Part shown: piece by piece, positions 50,726 to 58,656 of the stretch
Layout: each line of letters starts with the position of its first letter
How positions within the stretch are numbered: position 1 is the stretch's first letter
Assembly: GCA_017521025.1 (NCBI GenBank)
Contig: JAFXEB010000016.1
Location: 1-64,000 of the forward strand
DNA from: Clostridia bacterium
Lineage (GTDB): Bacteria; Bacillota; Clostridia; Oscillospirales; CAG-382
DNA: 64,000 nt
Direction of reading: 5' to 3'
Notes under the pieces: model-generated
Told to the model about the DNA's origin: nothing
Seen by the model: only the letters and a program-made list of their open reading frames with translations
The model's database searches: none
Translations under genes and position numbers: made by a program

Positions 50726-51214
50726 CTAACTCCATCCGTAATTGTGGCTTACGAAATTGGCGTGGCAAATAGCTATCGCCAAAGCGTCTGCCGTGTCGTC
50801 GGGCTTGGGCACCTCGTCAAGATGCAAAAGCAGCTTGGTCATATACATGACCTGCCCCTTTTCAGCCCTGCCGTAGCCTACAAGGTTCTGCTTTATCTGC
50901 AGGGGCGTATATTCGTATATGGGCACGCCGCATTTCTCCGCCGCCAGCAGTATTGCGCCACGGCACTGGGCAACGTCTATAGCCGTCTTAACGTTCTTGT
51001 TGAAAAACAGCTCCTCTATCGCCACAACGTCAGGCTTGTGCCTCTTGAGTATTGCGCTTACCTCGTCGTATATCCGGGCGATACGTCGCTCAAGCAGGGT
51101 GTGGGGCTTGGTTATTACCGCCCCGTATTCCAGCGCACGGAAGTCGCCGCCCGCCGCAGAGATAACGCCGTAGCCTACCGTTGCAAGTCCGGGGTCTATG
51201 CCCAAAATAACCAT
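50726..51214 (-). CDS. ruvC: Crossover junction endodeoxyribonuclease RuvC
   Basis: 162 residues from ATG 51214 with GGGAGGT before it. Metal-binding acids in ILGIDPGLATVGYGVI, VVAIEELFFNKNVKTA and PDDTADALAIAICH. Cuts Holliday junctions. First gene of ruvC-ruvA-ruvB, with its own promoter; the run could extend to mscL. Confidence 0.96.
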   Translation of the reverse strand: MVILGIDPGLATVGYGVISAAGGDFRALEYGAVITKPHTLLERRIARIYDEVSAILKRHKPDVVAIEELFFNKNVKTAIDVAQCRGAILLAAEKCGVPIYEYTPLQIKQNLVGYGRAEKGQVMYMTKLLLHLDEVPKPDDTADALAIAICHANFVSHNYGWS

Positions 51215-51263
51215 TTGACGCCACCTCCCCATAATGACCCATATAATTATCCATACTGAGTTC

Positions 51264-51292
51264 ATTGTAACACAAGCCACCTCTATAGTCAA
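51264..51292 (-). promoter_or_regulatory. Promoter of ruvCAB
   Basis: Minus-strand TTGACT (51287-51292), 17-base spacer, TACAAT (51264-51269). No clear LexA-type box was noticed. Confidence 0.8.
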
Positions 51293-51341
51293 CAAAATAA
51301 GCGCTATTTTTTCCGAAAAATAAAAAAATTACAAAAAGCCC

Positions 51342-51370
51342 TTGCCAAACGGAACAAAATATACTATTAT
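51342..51370 (+). promoter_or_regulatory. Promoter of acpP
   Basis: TTGCCA (51342-51347), 17-base spacer, TATTAT (51365-51370). Confidence 0.75.
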
Positions 51371-51463
51371 ACTCAGTAGCGAACTTTTGCGTCGCAGTGA
51401 CGGATGGATATTTTTCCGATTATACATACATATTCTATTTCTATTTACGGAGGTTTTTATCTA

Positions 51464-51694
51464 ATGAAAGACAGAATTATCGAGGTACTTGCAAAGCAGC
51501 TCAGAATTGACCCCTCTGAGATAAATGAAAACAGCAATATTCTTGAAGATCTCGGCGCAGATTCTCTCGACCTTGTTGAGATCCTTATGACCCTTGAAAG
51601 TGAGATGGGTATAGTAATTTCCGATGAGGATGCGCTCACTCTCAAGACCGTTGGTGACGTAGCAGCATATCTTGAGCGAGTTACCGGTGAATAA
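51464..51694 (+). CDS. acpP: Acyl carrier protein
   Basis: 76 residues from ATG 51464 (GGAGG upstream; the frame is open earlier). Ser34 in LGADSLDLVEILM is the 4'-phosphopantetheine site. Acidic four-helix protein that carries fatty-acyl intermediates. No fab genes adjoin; gph follows with a TAATG overlap. Confidence 0.96.
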   Translation: MKDRIIEVLAKQLRIDPSEINENSNILEDLGADSLDLVEILMTLESEMGIVISDEDALTLKTVGDVAAYLERVTGE

Positions 51695-52341
51695 TGAGCT
51701 GTAAAGCTGTTATCTTTGACCTTGACGGCACATTGCTTGACACGCTGGGGGATATCTCCGGCGCTGTCAGCTATGCGCTTTCAAGGTTTTCTTTTCCTCC
51801 GATAGACAGGGAGGGGGTCCGTGCCCGCATCGGCGACGGTGCCTACAAGCTTATGGAGCGCTGTTTTCCCGAGGGTGCGCCCTCCGAGGACATATACAGG
51901 GCGCTGGACTATTTCCGTGACTACTATGCAGAGCACCCCATCGTCACCACGGTGCCCTACGAGGGGATAGGAGATATGCTGTCTGCCCTTAAAGCCGCCA
52001 AGGTACCCATGGCGGTGGCAAGCAATAAGGATGACGGGCTTGTAAAGTATCTTATGGACCACTATTTTAACGGCACCTTTGCAGCCGCCTGCGGCAAAAG
52101 CGACAGCAGGCGCAGAAAGCCTTATCCCGATATCCCCGCAGCGGCGCTGTCGGTGCTGGGGGCAGATCCTTCGGAGGTCATCTTTGTGGGCGATTCTCTT
52201 ACGGATAAGCAAACCGCTGAGGCTTGCGGCTTCGATTTTGTCTACGTTCCTTGGGGCTACGGCTATCCCGATAAGATACTTCCCGCAAAATGTGCCCAAA
52301 ATACTGAGGAACTGACCAAAATAATCCTTTCCGCTACTTGA
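51694..52341 (+). CDS. HAD hydrolase, phosphoglycolate-phosphatase-like
   Basis: 215 residues. HAD motif I AVIFDLDGTLLDTLGDI, motif II MAVASNKDD, motif IV VIFVGDSLTDKQTAEACG, with a helical cap of the Gph/PGMB type after motif I. Substrate unproven; phosphoglycolate or another sugar phosphate is likely. Start shares a base with the acpP stop. Confidence 0.88.
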   Translation: MSCKAVIFDLDGTLLDTLGDISGAVSYALSRFSFPPIDREGVRARIGDGAYKLMERCFPEGAPSEDIYRALDYFRDYYAEHPIVTTVPYEGIGDMLSALKAAKVPMAVASNKDDGLVKYLMDHYFNGTFAAACGKSDSRRRKPYPDIPAAALSVLGADPSEVIFVGDSLTDKQTAEACGFDFVYVPWGYGYPDKILPAKCAQNTEELTKIILSAT

Positions 52342-52366
52342 TTTTCCGTAAGGAATAAAGTATAAT
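52338..52366 (+). promoter_or_regulatory. Promoter of nagA
   Basis: TTGATT (52338-52343), 17-base spacer, TATAAT (52361-52366). The TGA within the -35 is the stop codon of the HAD gene. Confidence 0.78.
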
Positions 52367-52406
52367 GTAGTTTGAAGTAAAGAGTTTACAAGGAGGATAT
52401 TTGATT

Positions 52407-53546
52407 TTGAAGTACATAAAGAATGCAAAGATAATTCTTAAGGACCGCATCGTAGAGGGTATGGCGCTGGCGTATGATGAGAAGATAAGCGGCGTGGTTT
52501 GCCCCTGCGCAATCCCCGAGGGTGCAGAGGTCATAGATGCTGAGGGTGCTTATGTAGCTCCCGGCTTTATTGATATCCATATCCACGGCTACCTTGGCGA
52601 GGACGCGTCCGACGGCAAGGCTGAGGGCATACGCATCATGGCTGAGGGCGTTGTGAAGAACGGCGTTACAGGCTGGCTTCCCACTACCATGACTGTTTCC
52701 GTTGCTGAGCTTACCAAGGCGTTTGACACCATCGCTTCTCTCAAGGAGGAGAGCAAGAGCTGGAACGGCGCTACCATTCTCGGTGTAAACGCCGAGGGTC
52801 CTTATATCAACTCCAAAAAGAAGGGCGCACAGGCTGAGGAGCATATACTTGTTCCCGATGCTGAGTTTTTCAAGAAATACGGCGACCTTATCAAGATAGC
52901 TACCATGGCACCTGAGCAGGACGAGGACTTTGCCGCTATAAGAGAGCTTAAGGCGGCTACCGATATACTCATCTCCATGGGTCACACCAATGCTACCTTT
53001 GAGCAGGCTGTTGCGGCTACTGCCAACGGCGTAGGTCACATTACCCATCTGTTCAACGCTCAGACCCCTCTTACCCACCGTGCACCCGGTGTTGTGGGCG
53101 CCGCTCTTACCACCGACGTTTCCGTTGAGCTTATCTGTGACACCTTCCATATCCATAAGGGCCTGTTCTCTCTTATCGCTAAGGTGAAGGGGGACAAGCT
53201 TTGCCTTATCACCGACTGCACCCGTGCAGGCGGTATGCCCGACGGCGAGTATGAGCTTGGCGGTCAGAAGTTCTACCTCAAGGGTATTGAGTGTCTTCTT
53301 GAGGACGGCACCATTGCAGGCAGTGTGCTCAGGATGAACGAGGCTGTACGCAATGTCTATGGCAACACAGACCTTCCCTTGTACGAGGTGGTCAACGCCG
53401 CATCCCTTAACCCCGCTACTGCTATCGGCGTTTCTGCCAATAAGGGCTCTATCGAAAGCGGCAAGGATGCTGACCTTGTCATTTTCGACGAAAATATAAA
53501 TATCAAAAAAACTATTATAGGAGGCACTGTACGCTATGAAGCTTAA
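52407..53546 (+). CDS. nagA: N-acetylglucosamine-6-phosphate deacetylase
   Basis: 379 residues from a TTG at 52407; another TTG two codons earlier lies too near AAGGAGG. Metal and substrate motifs: GFIDIHIHGYLGED, GVNAEGPYINSKKKGA, SMGHTNATFEQA, HITHLFNAQTPLTHR, CDTFHIHKGLF, LITDCTRAGG. It deacetylates GlcNAc-6-phosphate. nagB is not adjacent. It overlaps the next gene by 11 bases. Confidence 0.93.
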   Translation: MKYIKNAKIILKDRIVEGMALAYDEKISGVVCPCAIPEGAEVIDAEGAYVAPGFIDIHIHGYLGEDASDGKAEGIRIMAEGVVKNGVTGWLPTTMTVSVAELTKAFDTIASLKEESKSWNGATILGVNAEGPYINSKKKGAQAEEHILVPDAEFFKKYGDLIKIATMAPEQDEDFAAIRELKAATDILISMGHTNATFEQAVAATANGVGHITHLFNAQTPLTHRAPGVVGAALTTDVSVELICDTFHIHKGLFSLIAKVKGDKLCLITDCTRAGGMPDGEYELGGQKFYLKGIECLLEDGTIAGSVLRMNEAVRNVYGNTDLPLYEVVNAASLNPATAIGVSANKGSIESGKDADLVIFDENINIKKTIIGGTVRYEA

Positions 53547-54909
53547 GGTTACACCCATTCTCGACCCTCAGTTTGCGCCCATGTCCGTTGTATGCAGAGA
53601 CTTTGAGGAGGCTGTTAAGGCCGACGGTCAGGACGTGGTTATCGGCGTTGTTCGCAACAACGATTACACCTCCGTTTACAAGACCCGTATCTACAAAGAG
53701 GGCACGGGTAAGGACGAGGAGAACTACCGTTACATAGAGCGTCTCGTTAAGACCATGCTCTGGGTTTACGGCGGCTATAAGATCATCCTCGCAGGTGCTC
53801 CCGTTCTCGGCGCACGCATCGTTGCCGCATATAAGGACGGCGGTGAGAGAGAGTTTGACTATAAATTTATGGAGCGTGTTTACGAAAAGCCCTTTGAGGT
53901 AATTCTTACCGACCTTGCCAACGCTCCCGAGAGATATGAGACCGCAAGCCCCATAGGCAGACATCTTGACGGCTGCCGTATCGGCTTTGACGCAGGCGGC
54001 AGTGACAGAAAGGTTTCTGCTGTTGTAAACGGCGAGTCCGTATATTCCGAGGAGGTAGTTTGGTTCCCCAAGACCAACACCGACCCCAAGTATCATTACG
54101 AGGGCATCCTCAATGCTATGAAGACCGCCGCCTCCAAGATGCCCCGTGTTGACGCTATCGGCGTTTCCAGCGCAGGTATCTACGTTGACAACCGCATAAT
54201 GGTTGCTTCTCTCTTCCTCAAGGTTTCCGACGAGGACTTCGATAAGCACGTTAAGAATATGTATATCGACGTTGCCAAGGAAATAGGCGACGTTCCCCTC
54301 GTAGTTGCCAACGACGGTGACGTTACCGCCCTTGCAGGCGCTATGTCTCTGGGCGACAACAACGTTGTAGGTATCGCTATGGGTACCTCCGAGGCTGCAG
54401 GCTACGTTGACGGCGCAGGCAACATCACCGGCTGGCTTAACGAGCTTGCCTTCGTTCCCTGTGACTTCTGCCCCGACGCTATGGTTGACGAGTGGTCCGG
54501 CGACTACGGCTGCGGCGTTAAGTATTTCTCTCAGGACGGCGTTATCAAGTACGCTCCTGCCGCAGGCATCGAGCTTGATGAGAGCCTTTCCCCTGCAGAA
54601 AAGCTTAAGGTGGTTCAAAAGCTTATGGCTGAGGGTGACGAGCGTGCCGCTAAGGTATACAGCACCATCGGCGTTTGCTTCGGCTACGCTCTCGCTTACT
54701 ATGCAAGATTCTACGATATCAAGCACATCCTTATTATGGGCCGTGTAACCTCCGGTGAGGGAGGTACCATCCTTCTCGCCAAGGCTAAGGAGGTTCTCGA
54801 TACCGAGTTCCCCGAGCTTGCCGCACAGATGCAGCTCCACATTCCCGATGAAAAGAGCCGCCGTGTAGGTCAGTCCGTTGCCGCCGCTTCTCTTCCCGAG
54901 ATCGGCTGA
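53536..54909 (+). CDS. ROK-family protein with a 145-residue N-terminal extension
   Basis: 457 residues, much longer than an ordinary ROK kinase (about 300). The kinase part begins near residue 146 with CRIGFDAGGSDRKVSAVVNG, has the catalytic Asp region VVANDGDVTALAGA, second loop VGIAMGTSEAAGYVDG, and no Cys-rich zinc motif. The first 145 residues (starting KLKVTPILDPQFAPMSVVCR) match nothing I know. Overlap with nagA suggests amino-sugar kinase activity, for example on GlcNAc. Start ATG 53536 has AGGAGG upstream. A terminator follows. Confidence 0.82.
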   Translation: MKLKVTPILDPQFAPMSVVCRDFEEAVKADGQDVVIGVVRNNDYTSVYKTRIYKEGTGKDEENYRYIERLVKTMLWVYGGYKIILAGAPVLGARIVAAYKDGGEREFDYKFMERVYEKPFEVILTDLANAPERYETASPIGRHLDGCRIGFDAGGSDRKVSAVVNGESVYSEEVVWFPKTNTDPKYHYEGILNAMKTAASKMPRVDAIGVSSAGIYVDNRIMVASLFLKVSDEDFDKHVKNMYIDVAKEIGDVPLVVANDGDVTALAGAMSLGDNNVVGIAMGTSEAAGYVDGAGNITGWLNELAFVPCDFCPDAMVDEWSGDYGCGVKYFSQDGVIKYAPAAGIELDESLSPAEKLKVVQKLMAEGDERAAKVYSTIGVCFGYALAYYARFYDIKHILIMGRVTSGEGGTILLAKAKEVLDTEFPELAAQMQLHIPDEKSRRVGQSVAAASLPEIG

Positions 54910-54959
54910 TAAGGGAAAGCTCTTGCATCAAAATAACGAATAGTCAGCAAACCGTAAAA

Positions 54960-54991
54960 GGAAGCCGAGAAAAAGCCCGGCTTCCTTTTTT
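54960..54991 (+). terminator. Terminator of nagA-ROK; left member of a repeated pair
   Basis: GGAAGCCG (54960-54967) with CGGCTTCC (54978-54985), then T6. The 40 bases 54954-54993 recur almost unchanged at 55886-55926 on the far side of the SLOG/XRE pair. Confidence 0.9.
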
Positions 54992-55045
54992 GCGTTTTTT
55001 ATGAATGTTTACTTGATAAACAGTCAAATATGGCGCAGTAGTCTG

Positions 55046-55474
55046 TTAAGTAATGTCAGATATCTCTATCACGGTTTTTCCCCTCTTGATTGCGGCTTTT
55101 TTGTATCTGTAGGCTCTGCTTAGTCCGTGAGCAAAATAGGTAATAACGTAATCGGAGTTTTCTATCATCCACATATTTCTTTTATGTATCGCTCCCTTCG
55201 GGTGAGCGGTTTCTATATTTTCGGGCAATAGCGTGTTTTTGCTCAGAGCACCGCTTGCGGTAGGAACATACGAAAGCACCACGTAGTATTCTATATGGGG
55301 ATATGCAGCTTTAAGCCTTCGTAAAATGCTTACTACCGTCTTGTCAAACCCACCGTGGTTGCCTACGTAAAAAAGGCAGACACCTTTTTCTCTTATTAAT
55401 TCTGCTATTGCCCTTTCCGCTTTATCAGCGGTGTCCTGAGTTGTGTCTCCCTGTCCAAAGAATGTGCAAGTCAA
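55046..55474 (-). CDS. SLOG-fold (DUF1273/YpsA-like) nucleotide-binding protein
   Basis: 142 residues from a TTG at 55474, six bases after GGAGGG. The pattern TCTFFGQGDTTQDTADKAER, GVCLFYVGNHGGFDKTVV, YYVVLSYVPT and NSDYVITYFAHGLSRAYRYK is that of small Clostridial SLOG proteins: a Rossmann-like fold thought to bind or process nucleotides or nucleotide-derived signals. No effector domain is attached. It is divergent from a small XRE regulator, with a palindrome across its leader, and visibly richer in AT than its neighbours. Confidence 0.75.
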   Translation of the reverse strand: MTCTFFGQGDTTQDTADKAERAIAELIREKGVCLFYVGNHGGFDKTVVSILRRLKAAYPHIEYYVVLSYVPTASGALSKNTLLPENIETAHPKGAIHKRNMWMIENSDYVITYFAHGLSRAYRYKKAAIKRGKTVIEISDIT

Positions 55475-55487
55475 AAAAATTCCCTCC

Positions 55488-55506
55488 AATATCTAAATTA
55501 GATATT
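55488..55506. promoter_or_regulatory. Palindromic operator candidate
   Basis: AATATCTAA-A-TTAGATATT, a perfect 9-bp inverted repeat, overlapping the 5' leader of the SLOG gene. Related half-sites (ATATCTTG) recur at 55509-55516 and 55530-55537. Likely target of the divergent XRE protein. Confidence 0.7.
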
Positions 55507-55526
55507 TAATATCTTGTCTATTCAAT

Positions 55527-55554
55527 ATTATATCTTGTTTTAGGATAAAATCAA
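55527..55554 (-). promoter_or_regulatory. Promoter of the SLOG gene
   Basis: Minus-strand TTGATT (55549-55554), 16-base spacer, TATAAT (55527-55532). The palindrome at 55488-55506 lies just downstream, placed to block elongation or initiation. Confidence 0.65.
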
Positions 55555-55596
55555 TAAATCAGATATTAAAATTTACAAGGATACAGGAGGCTTGCC

Positions 55597-55863
55597 GTGG
55601 CAAAGAATATGTTTTTGATAAGAGGAAATATATGTGCCGAGCGTGTAAGGCTTGGACGTGCTATGCAAAGGCCTCCGATGACGCAGGATGACCTTGCAAG
55701 GGCGATACAGCTTATGGGGATGGATATGACCCCGCTTATTATCTCACGCATAGAGAAAAACCAGCGCCACGTATGCGATGCAGAGTTGCGTATTATCGCA
55801 AAAGCTCTCGGCGTAACGATGGATTGGCTTTGCGGTGAGGGCGACGAAATTAAGCTGCGATAA
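55597..55863 (+). CDS. XRE-family helix-turn-helix regulator
   Basis: 88 residues from a GTG at 55597, AGGAGG seven bases before. HTH_3 core: CAERVRLGRAMQRPPMTQDD, LARAIQLMG, PLIISRIEKNQRHVCDAELR, IIAKALGVTMDWLCG. The protein is only the DNA-binding domain plus a short tail. Probably represses the divergent SLOG gene and itself. Confidence 0.9.
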   Translation: MAKNMFLIRGNICAERVRLGRAMQRPPMTQDDLARAIQLMGMDMTPLIISRIEKNQRHVCDAELRIIAKALGVTMDWLCGEGDEIKLR

Positions 55864-55892
55864 GCGGCAGATACAAACAATACGGGTAAAAA

Positions 55893-55924
55893 GAAGCCGA
55901 GAAAAAGCTCGGCTTCCTTTTTTT
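55893..55924 (+). terminator. Terminator after the XRE gene; right member of a repeated pair
   Basis: GAAGCCGAG (55893-55901) with CTCGGCTTC (55908-55916), then T7; an A5 run on the other side makes it usable by the AI-2E-family gene on the minus strand. Confidence 0.9.
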
Positions 55925-55931
55925 GCTTTCC

Positions 55932-57020
55932 CTACATTTCTTTATATTTCTCCCCGATGTTGCGGGCGACAAGTACCGCCATCGGAAGCAGAAGAAGCCC
56001 CATTATACCAAAGAGCTTAAGACCTATGAACATAGCAAGCAGTGTGGCAAGAGGATGCAGACCGATATAGCTGCCTACTATTTTCGGCTCTATTATCTGT
56101 CTTATTACAGTTATCGCCCCATAGCTTATAAGCAGTCCCACCCCTCTGTAGATATCACCCGTTACGAAAAGACACCACAGCGCCCATGGCACCAGAATAC
56201 AGCCTGTGCCAAGCACGGGCAATATGTCGATAAGCGCAGTTACGGCGGCGATAAGCAGGGCATAGTCTATCCTCAGCACCGTAAGGGCAACGAAAAGCTC
56301 GGTAAAGGTTATCAGTATAATGATACCGTATGCCTTCAGGTATTTGCCGAGGGTAGAGAAAAGCTCGTTCCGCATACCACGCAGCTTGCTTTCCATGGAT
56401 TTTGGAAACAGCCCGTAAACAAGACCTGCCACCCTCGCTCTGTCAACGGTAAGGTAATAGCACGCCACCACCGTCACGAAAAACGCAAGCACAAAATCGA
56501 ACACGCCGTCCACCACGCCGCCGAACATATCCAAAGCGCTCTGCAGGCTTGGCAGGCTGTTGGCAAAAAAGCTCTCTGCCTTCTCCTCGGCGTTTTGCCA
56601 GAACGCCGTCAGGTCCTGTTGGGAATCAAAGCCGGGCAGGTGCAGTATTATCCCGTTTATCCGTTCCTTTATAGGAGCGGTATCCTCGGGCGACATATTG
56701 GCTATCCTGTCAGCTAACCGCCCTATCTCCTCAGCCGCCCTCTGTACGATCAGATATATTGCTCCGAAAAGTCCTGCCACCGTCAGCGTTACAAGCAAAA
56801 ATGCACCTACCTTTTTCGGTATCCCCATACGCTTTTCAAGCCAACGCATAAGGGGGTTAAGCCCCAAGGCGGCGGCGTAGGCTATGATAAAGGGATAGAC
56901 GGCAGGCAATAAAAAACGGAAAAACAGCCGCACACCCAGCACCACGCCGAGGACTGTCAACCCGTAATAGAATACGTTTATCACAACGCTAAGCTTTTTT
57001 GTATTTTTGTCCTCGCCCAT
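55932..57020 (-). CDS. AI-2E-family transporter
   Basis: 362 residues from ATG 57020 (AGAGGTG upstream). About eight helices with the family layout: two early pairs, a soluble stretch (about 130-190, DTAPIKERINGIILHLPGFD), then LVYGLFPKSMESKLRGM and the TM-rich end with GTGCILVPWALWCLF and VGSYIGLHPLATLLAMFIGL. Members export AI-2 or exchange sodium for protons; substrate here is open. Confidence 0.9.
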   Translation of the reverse strand: MGEDKNTKKLSVVINVFYYGLTVLGVVLGVRLFFRFLLPAVYPFIIAYAAALGLNPLMRWLEKRMGIPKKVGAFLLVTLTVAGLFGAIYLIVQRAAEEIGRLADRIANMSPEDTAPIKERINGIILHLPGFDSQQDLTAFWQNAEEKAESFFANSLPSLQSALDMFGGVVDGVFDFVLAFFVTVVACYYLTVDRARVAGLVYGLFPKSMESKLRGMRNELFSTLGKYLKAYGIIILITFTELFVALTVLRIDYALLIAAVTALIDILPVLGTGCILVPWALWCLFVTGDIYRGVGLLISYGAITVIRQIIEPKIVGSYIGLHPLATLLAMFIGLKLFGIMGLLLLPMAVLVARNIGEKYKEM

Positions 57021-57077
57021 AAAAACACCTCTGTACAAAGCTTTTTTAAAAAAATAAAATTTTTTTGGTTTTAGGTC

Positions 57078-57106
57078 TTGACAAAGCACGTGCTTTGTGA
57101 TAATAT
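57078..57106 (+). promoter_or_regulatory. Promoter of tRNA-Glu
   Basis: TTGACA (57078-57083), 17-base spacer, TAATAT (57101-57106), nine bases before the tRNA. Confidence 0.88.
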
Positions 57107-57115
57107 CTATGGCAC

Positions 57116-57190
57116 GGCCTGTTAGTCAAGTGGTCAAGACGTCGCCCTCTCACGGCGAAGGCAGGGGTTCGACTCCCCTACGGGTCACCA
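57116..57190 (+). tRNA. tRNA-Glu (anticodon CTC)
   Basis: 75 bases with CCA. Acceptor GGCCTGT/ACGGGTC (with G-U pairs), D arm GTC...GAC, anticodon stem TCGCC/GGCGA with loop CTCTCAC (anticodon CTC), T arm GGGGTTCGACTCCCC. Own promoter and terminator. Confidence 0.93.
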
Positions 57191-57192
57191 GA

Positions 57193-57224
57193 AAATCCTT
57201 CGAACGAGTTCGAAGGATTTTTTT
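57193..57224 (+). terminator. Terminator of tRNA-Glu
   Basis: Perfect 13-bp stem AAATCCTTCGAAC (57193-57205) with GTTCGAAGGATTT (57208-57220), then further T. Confidence 0.93.
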
Positions 57225-57302
57225 ACTTATTACCCATTCATTATAATGCTCAGGGTAAGCCTTTAAATATAGTATTGCCATTTGTTCGGCAAAAGAACGG
57301 TG

Positions 57303-57332
57303 TTGACAAAAATAGTGGGGATATGGTACACT
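57303..57332 (+). promoter_or_regulatory. Promoter of the membrane LRR gene
   Basis: TTGACA (57303-57308), 18-base spacer, TACACT (57327-57332). Confidence 0.7.
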
Positions 57333-57365
57333 TACGTATAAACAAGTTACAGGAGCTTTGCATAT

Positions 57366-58319
57366 ATGGATAATGAAAAGATGAGTCCCCAAGGGGATAT
57401 GGGTGCGGCGGCTGTGAAAGGCACCAAAAAGGCTAATGTGATTTCTCTCGTGACACGCTTTTTTATAGCTTTGCTGGCTGTTTCGCTGATAATGCTTGGC
57501 TTTACTTATGTAAAAAACAACTTTTTGGACAGCGATATCACATGGAGCCTGTCTGAAAAAGGGGAGCTTACTATCAAGGGCGAGGGTGCTATAGAGGCAC
57601 TTGACCCTCTTTCCCCCTCTGAGTGGCTTGACCTGGAAAGCGGCAAAAAGGTAAAGAGTGTTGTTATATCCAAGGGTATCACCTCTATCGGTGACTACGC
57701 ATTTTATAAGTGTCAGTATATAGAGAGCGTCATTATTGCCGACACTGTTACCGAGATAGGCGATTTTGCTTTTCAGGGCTGTACAAAGCTCAAAAAGGTC
57801 GTAGTGCCCGAGAAGGTGACCGCCATAGGCGAGGGCGCCTTTTACGGCTGTGCCGAGCTGGGTGCTATAACTCTGCCCAAGGGGCTTTGCCGCATCGGCT
57901 ATGATGCCTTTTACGGCACCGCCTGCTACAAGAGCGACAGCGTCTGGTCAGGGGGCGCTATGTATATCGACGGGCACCTTGTCTGTGCAGACAAGGAGTT
58001 TGAGGGCGTGCTTGATATCAAGGAGGGTACTCTCTCCGTGGCGGACTGCGCCTTCAGCGGCTGCGGTGCTGTCAGCGAGGTTAATATGCCCGACAGCGTT
58101 AAGAGCGTGGGCGCATACGCTTTTCAGAACTGTGACGGGCTGGAGAGCGTAAGGCTTTCCGATAGTCTCTCACTACTACCCGAGGGACTTTTTCACGGCT
58201 GTAAGCGCCTTACTACCGTAAGCTATGGCGGTAGCGGCAAGGCTGACGCAGGCTTCCGCAAGGGCGGCTCGGATTTTTCCGTGGTCGGTAAGGACGGCAA
58301 GGTGCGTGAGGGCTTTTAA
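57366..58319 (+). CDS. Membrane-anchored BspA-type LRR protein
   Basis: 317 residues. A cytosolic N-terminus of about 30 residues and one helix (FFIALLAVSLIMLGFTYV) place the rest outside. From about residue 95 LRR_5 repeats follow (KGITSIGDYAFYKCQYIESV; DTVTEIGDFAFQGCTKLKKV; EKVTAIGEGAFYGCAELGAI), interrupted by a segment like the one in the dockerin-LRR protein (YKSDSVWSGGAMYIDGHLV), then more repeats. Likely adhesion or protein contact at the surface. AGGAG precedes the ATG. Confidence 0.88.
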   Translation: MDNEKMSPQGDMGAAAVKGTKKANVISLVTRFFIALLAVSLIMLGFTYVKNNFLDSDITWSLSEKGELTIKGEGAIEALDPLSPSEWLDLESGKKVKSVVISKGITSIGDYAFYKCQYIESVIIADTVTEIGDFAFQGCTKLKKVVVPEKVTAIGEGAFYGCAELGAITLPKGLCRIGYDAFYGTACYKSDSVWSGGAMYIDGHLVCADKEFEGVLDIKEGTLSVADCAFSGCGAVSEVNMPDSVKSVGAYAFQNCDGLESVRLSDSLSLLPEGLFHGCKRLTTVSYGGSGKADAGFRKGGSDFSVVGKDGKVREGF

Positions 58320-58347
58320 AAATATTTTTCTGCTTTTTGTACAATCG

Positions 58348-58386
58348 GGCTCTCTGCCGCATATAATGCGGTGGAGGGTCTTTTTT
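58348..58386 (+). terminator. Terminator of the membrane LRR gene
   Basis: Inner stem CCGCAT/ATGCGG and outer stem GGCTCTCT/GGAGGGTC (with G-U pairs), then T6. Confidence 0.8.
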
Positions 58387-58434
58387 CGTTTTCAAAAAAA
58401 GCTCCCTCCCTTTTATGCAAAGGTCGGGTGACGT

Positions 58435-58650
58435 ATGACTTTGATATTTTCATCGGTAACCTATGCGCTCAAGGCTCAACGCCTGTTGGCGGGGCACCGT
58501 ATATACACCGTGCTCAGCCGTTCCCCTGAGGTGACGGCAGTCAGGGGTTGTGGCTACGGTCTGCGCCTTAATAATGATGCACAGCTTAACGATGCCCTGC
58601 AACTGCTTGCAGAGGGCGGCGTGAAACAGCTTGGCACGGTAATGGAGTAG
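58435..58650 (+). CDS. DUF3343 protein, putative Se/S carrier-like
   Basis: 71 residues: LIFSSVTYALKAQRLLAGH, RSPEVTAVRGCGYGLRLN. This is DUF3343, annotated in Pfam as a putative selenium/sulfur carrier; the Cys in RGCGYGL would be the carrier residue. It is followed six bases later by a cysteine desulfurase, which supports a sulfur (or selenium) hand-over. Biochemistry unproven. Confidence 0.88.
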   Translation: MTLIFSSVTYALKAQRLLAGHRIYTVLSRSPEVTAVRGCGYGLRLNNDAQLNDALQLLAEGGVKQLGTVME

Positions 58651-58656
58651 CGGGGT

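Noticed and set aside
53515-54840. Minus-strand open frame of about 440 codons opposite the ROK gene
   Set aside because: Antisense artefact of the codon pattern of the ROK gene.
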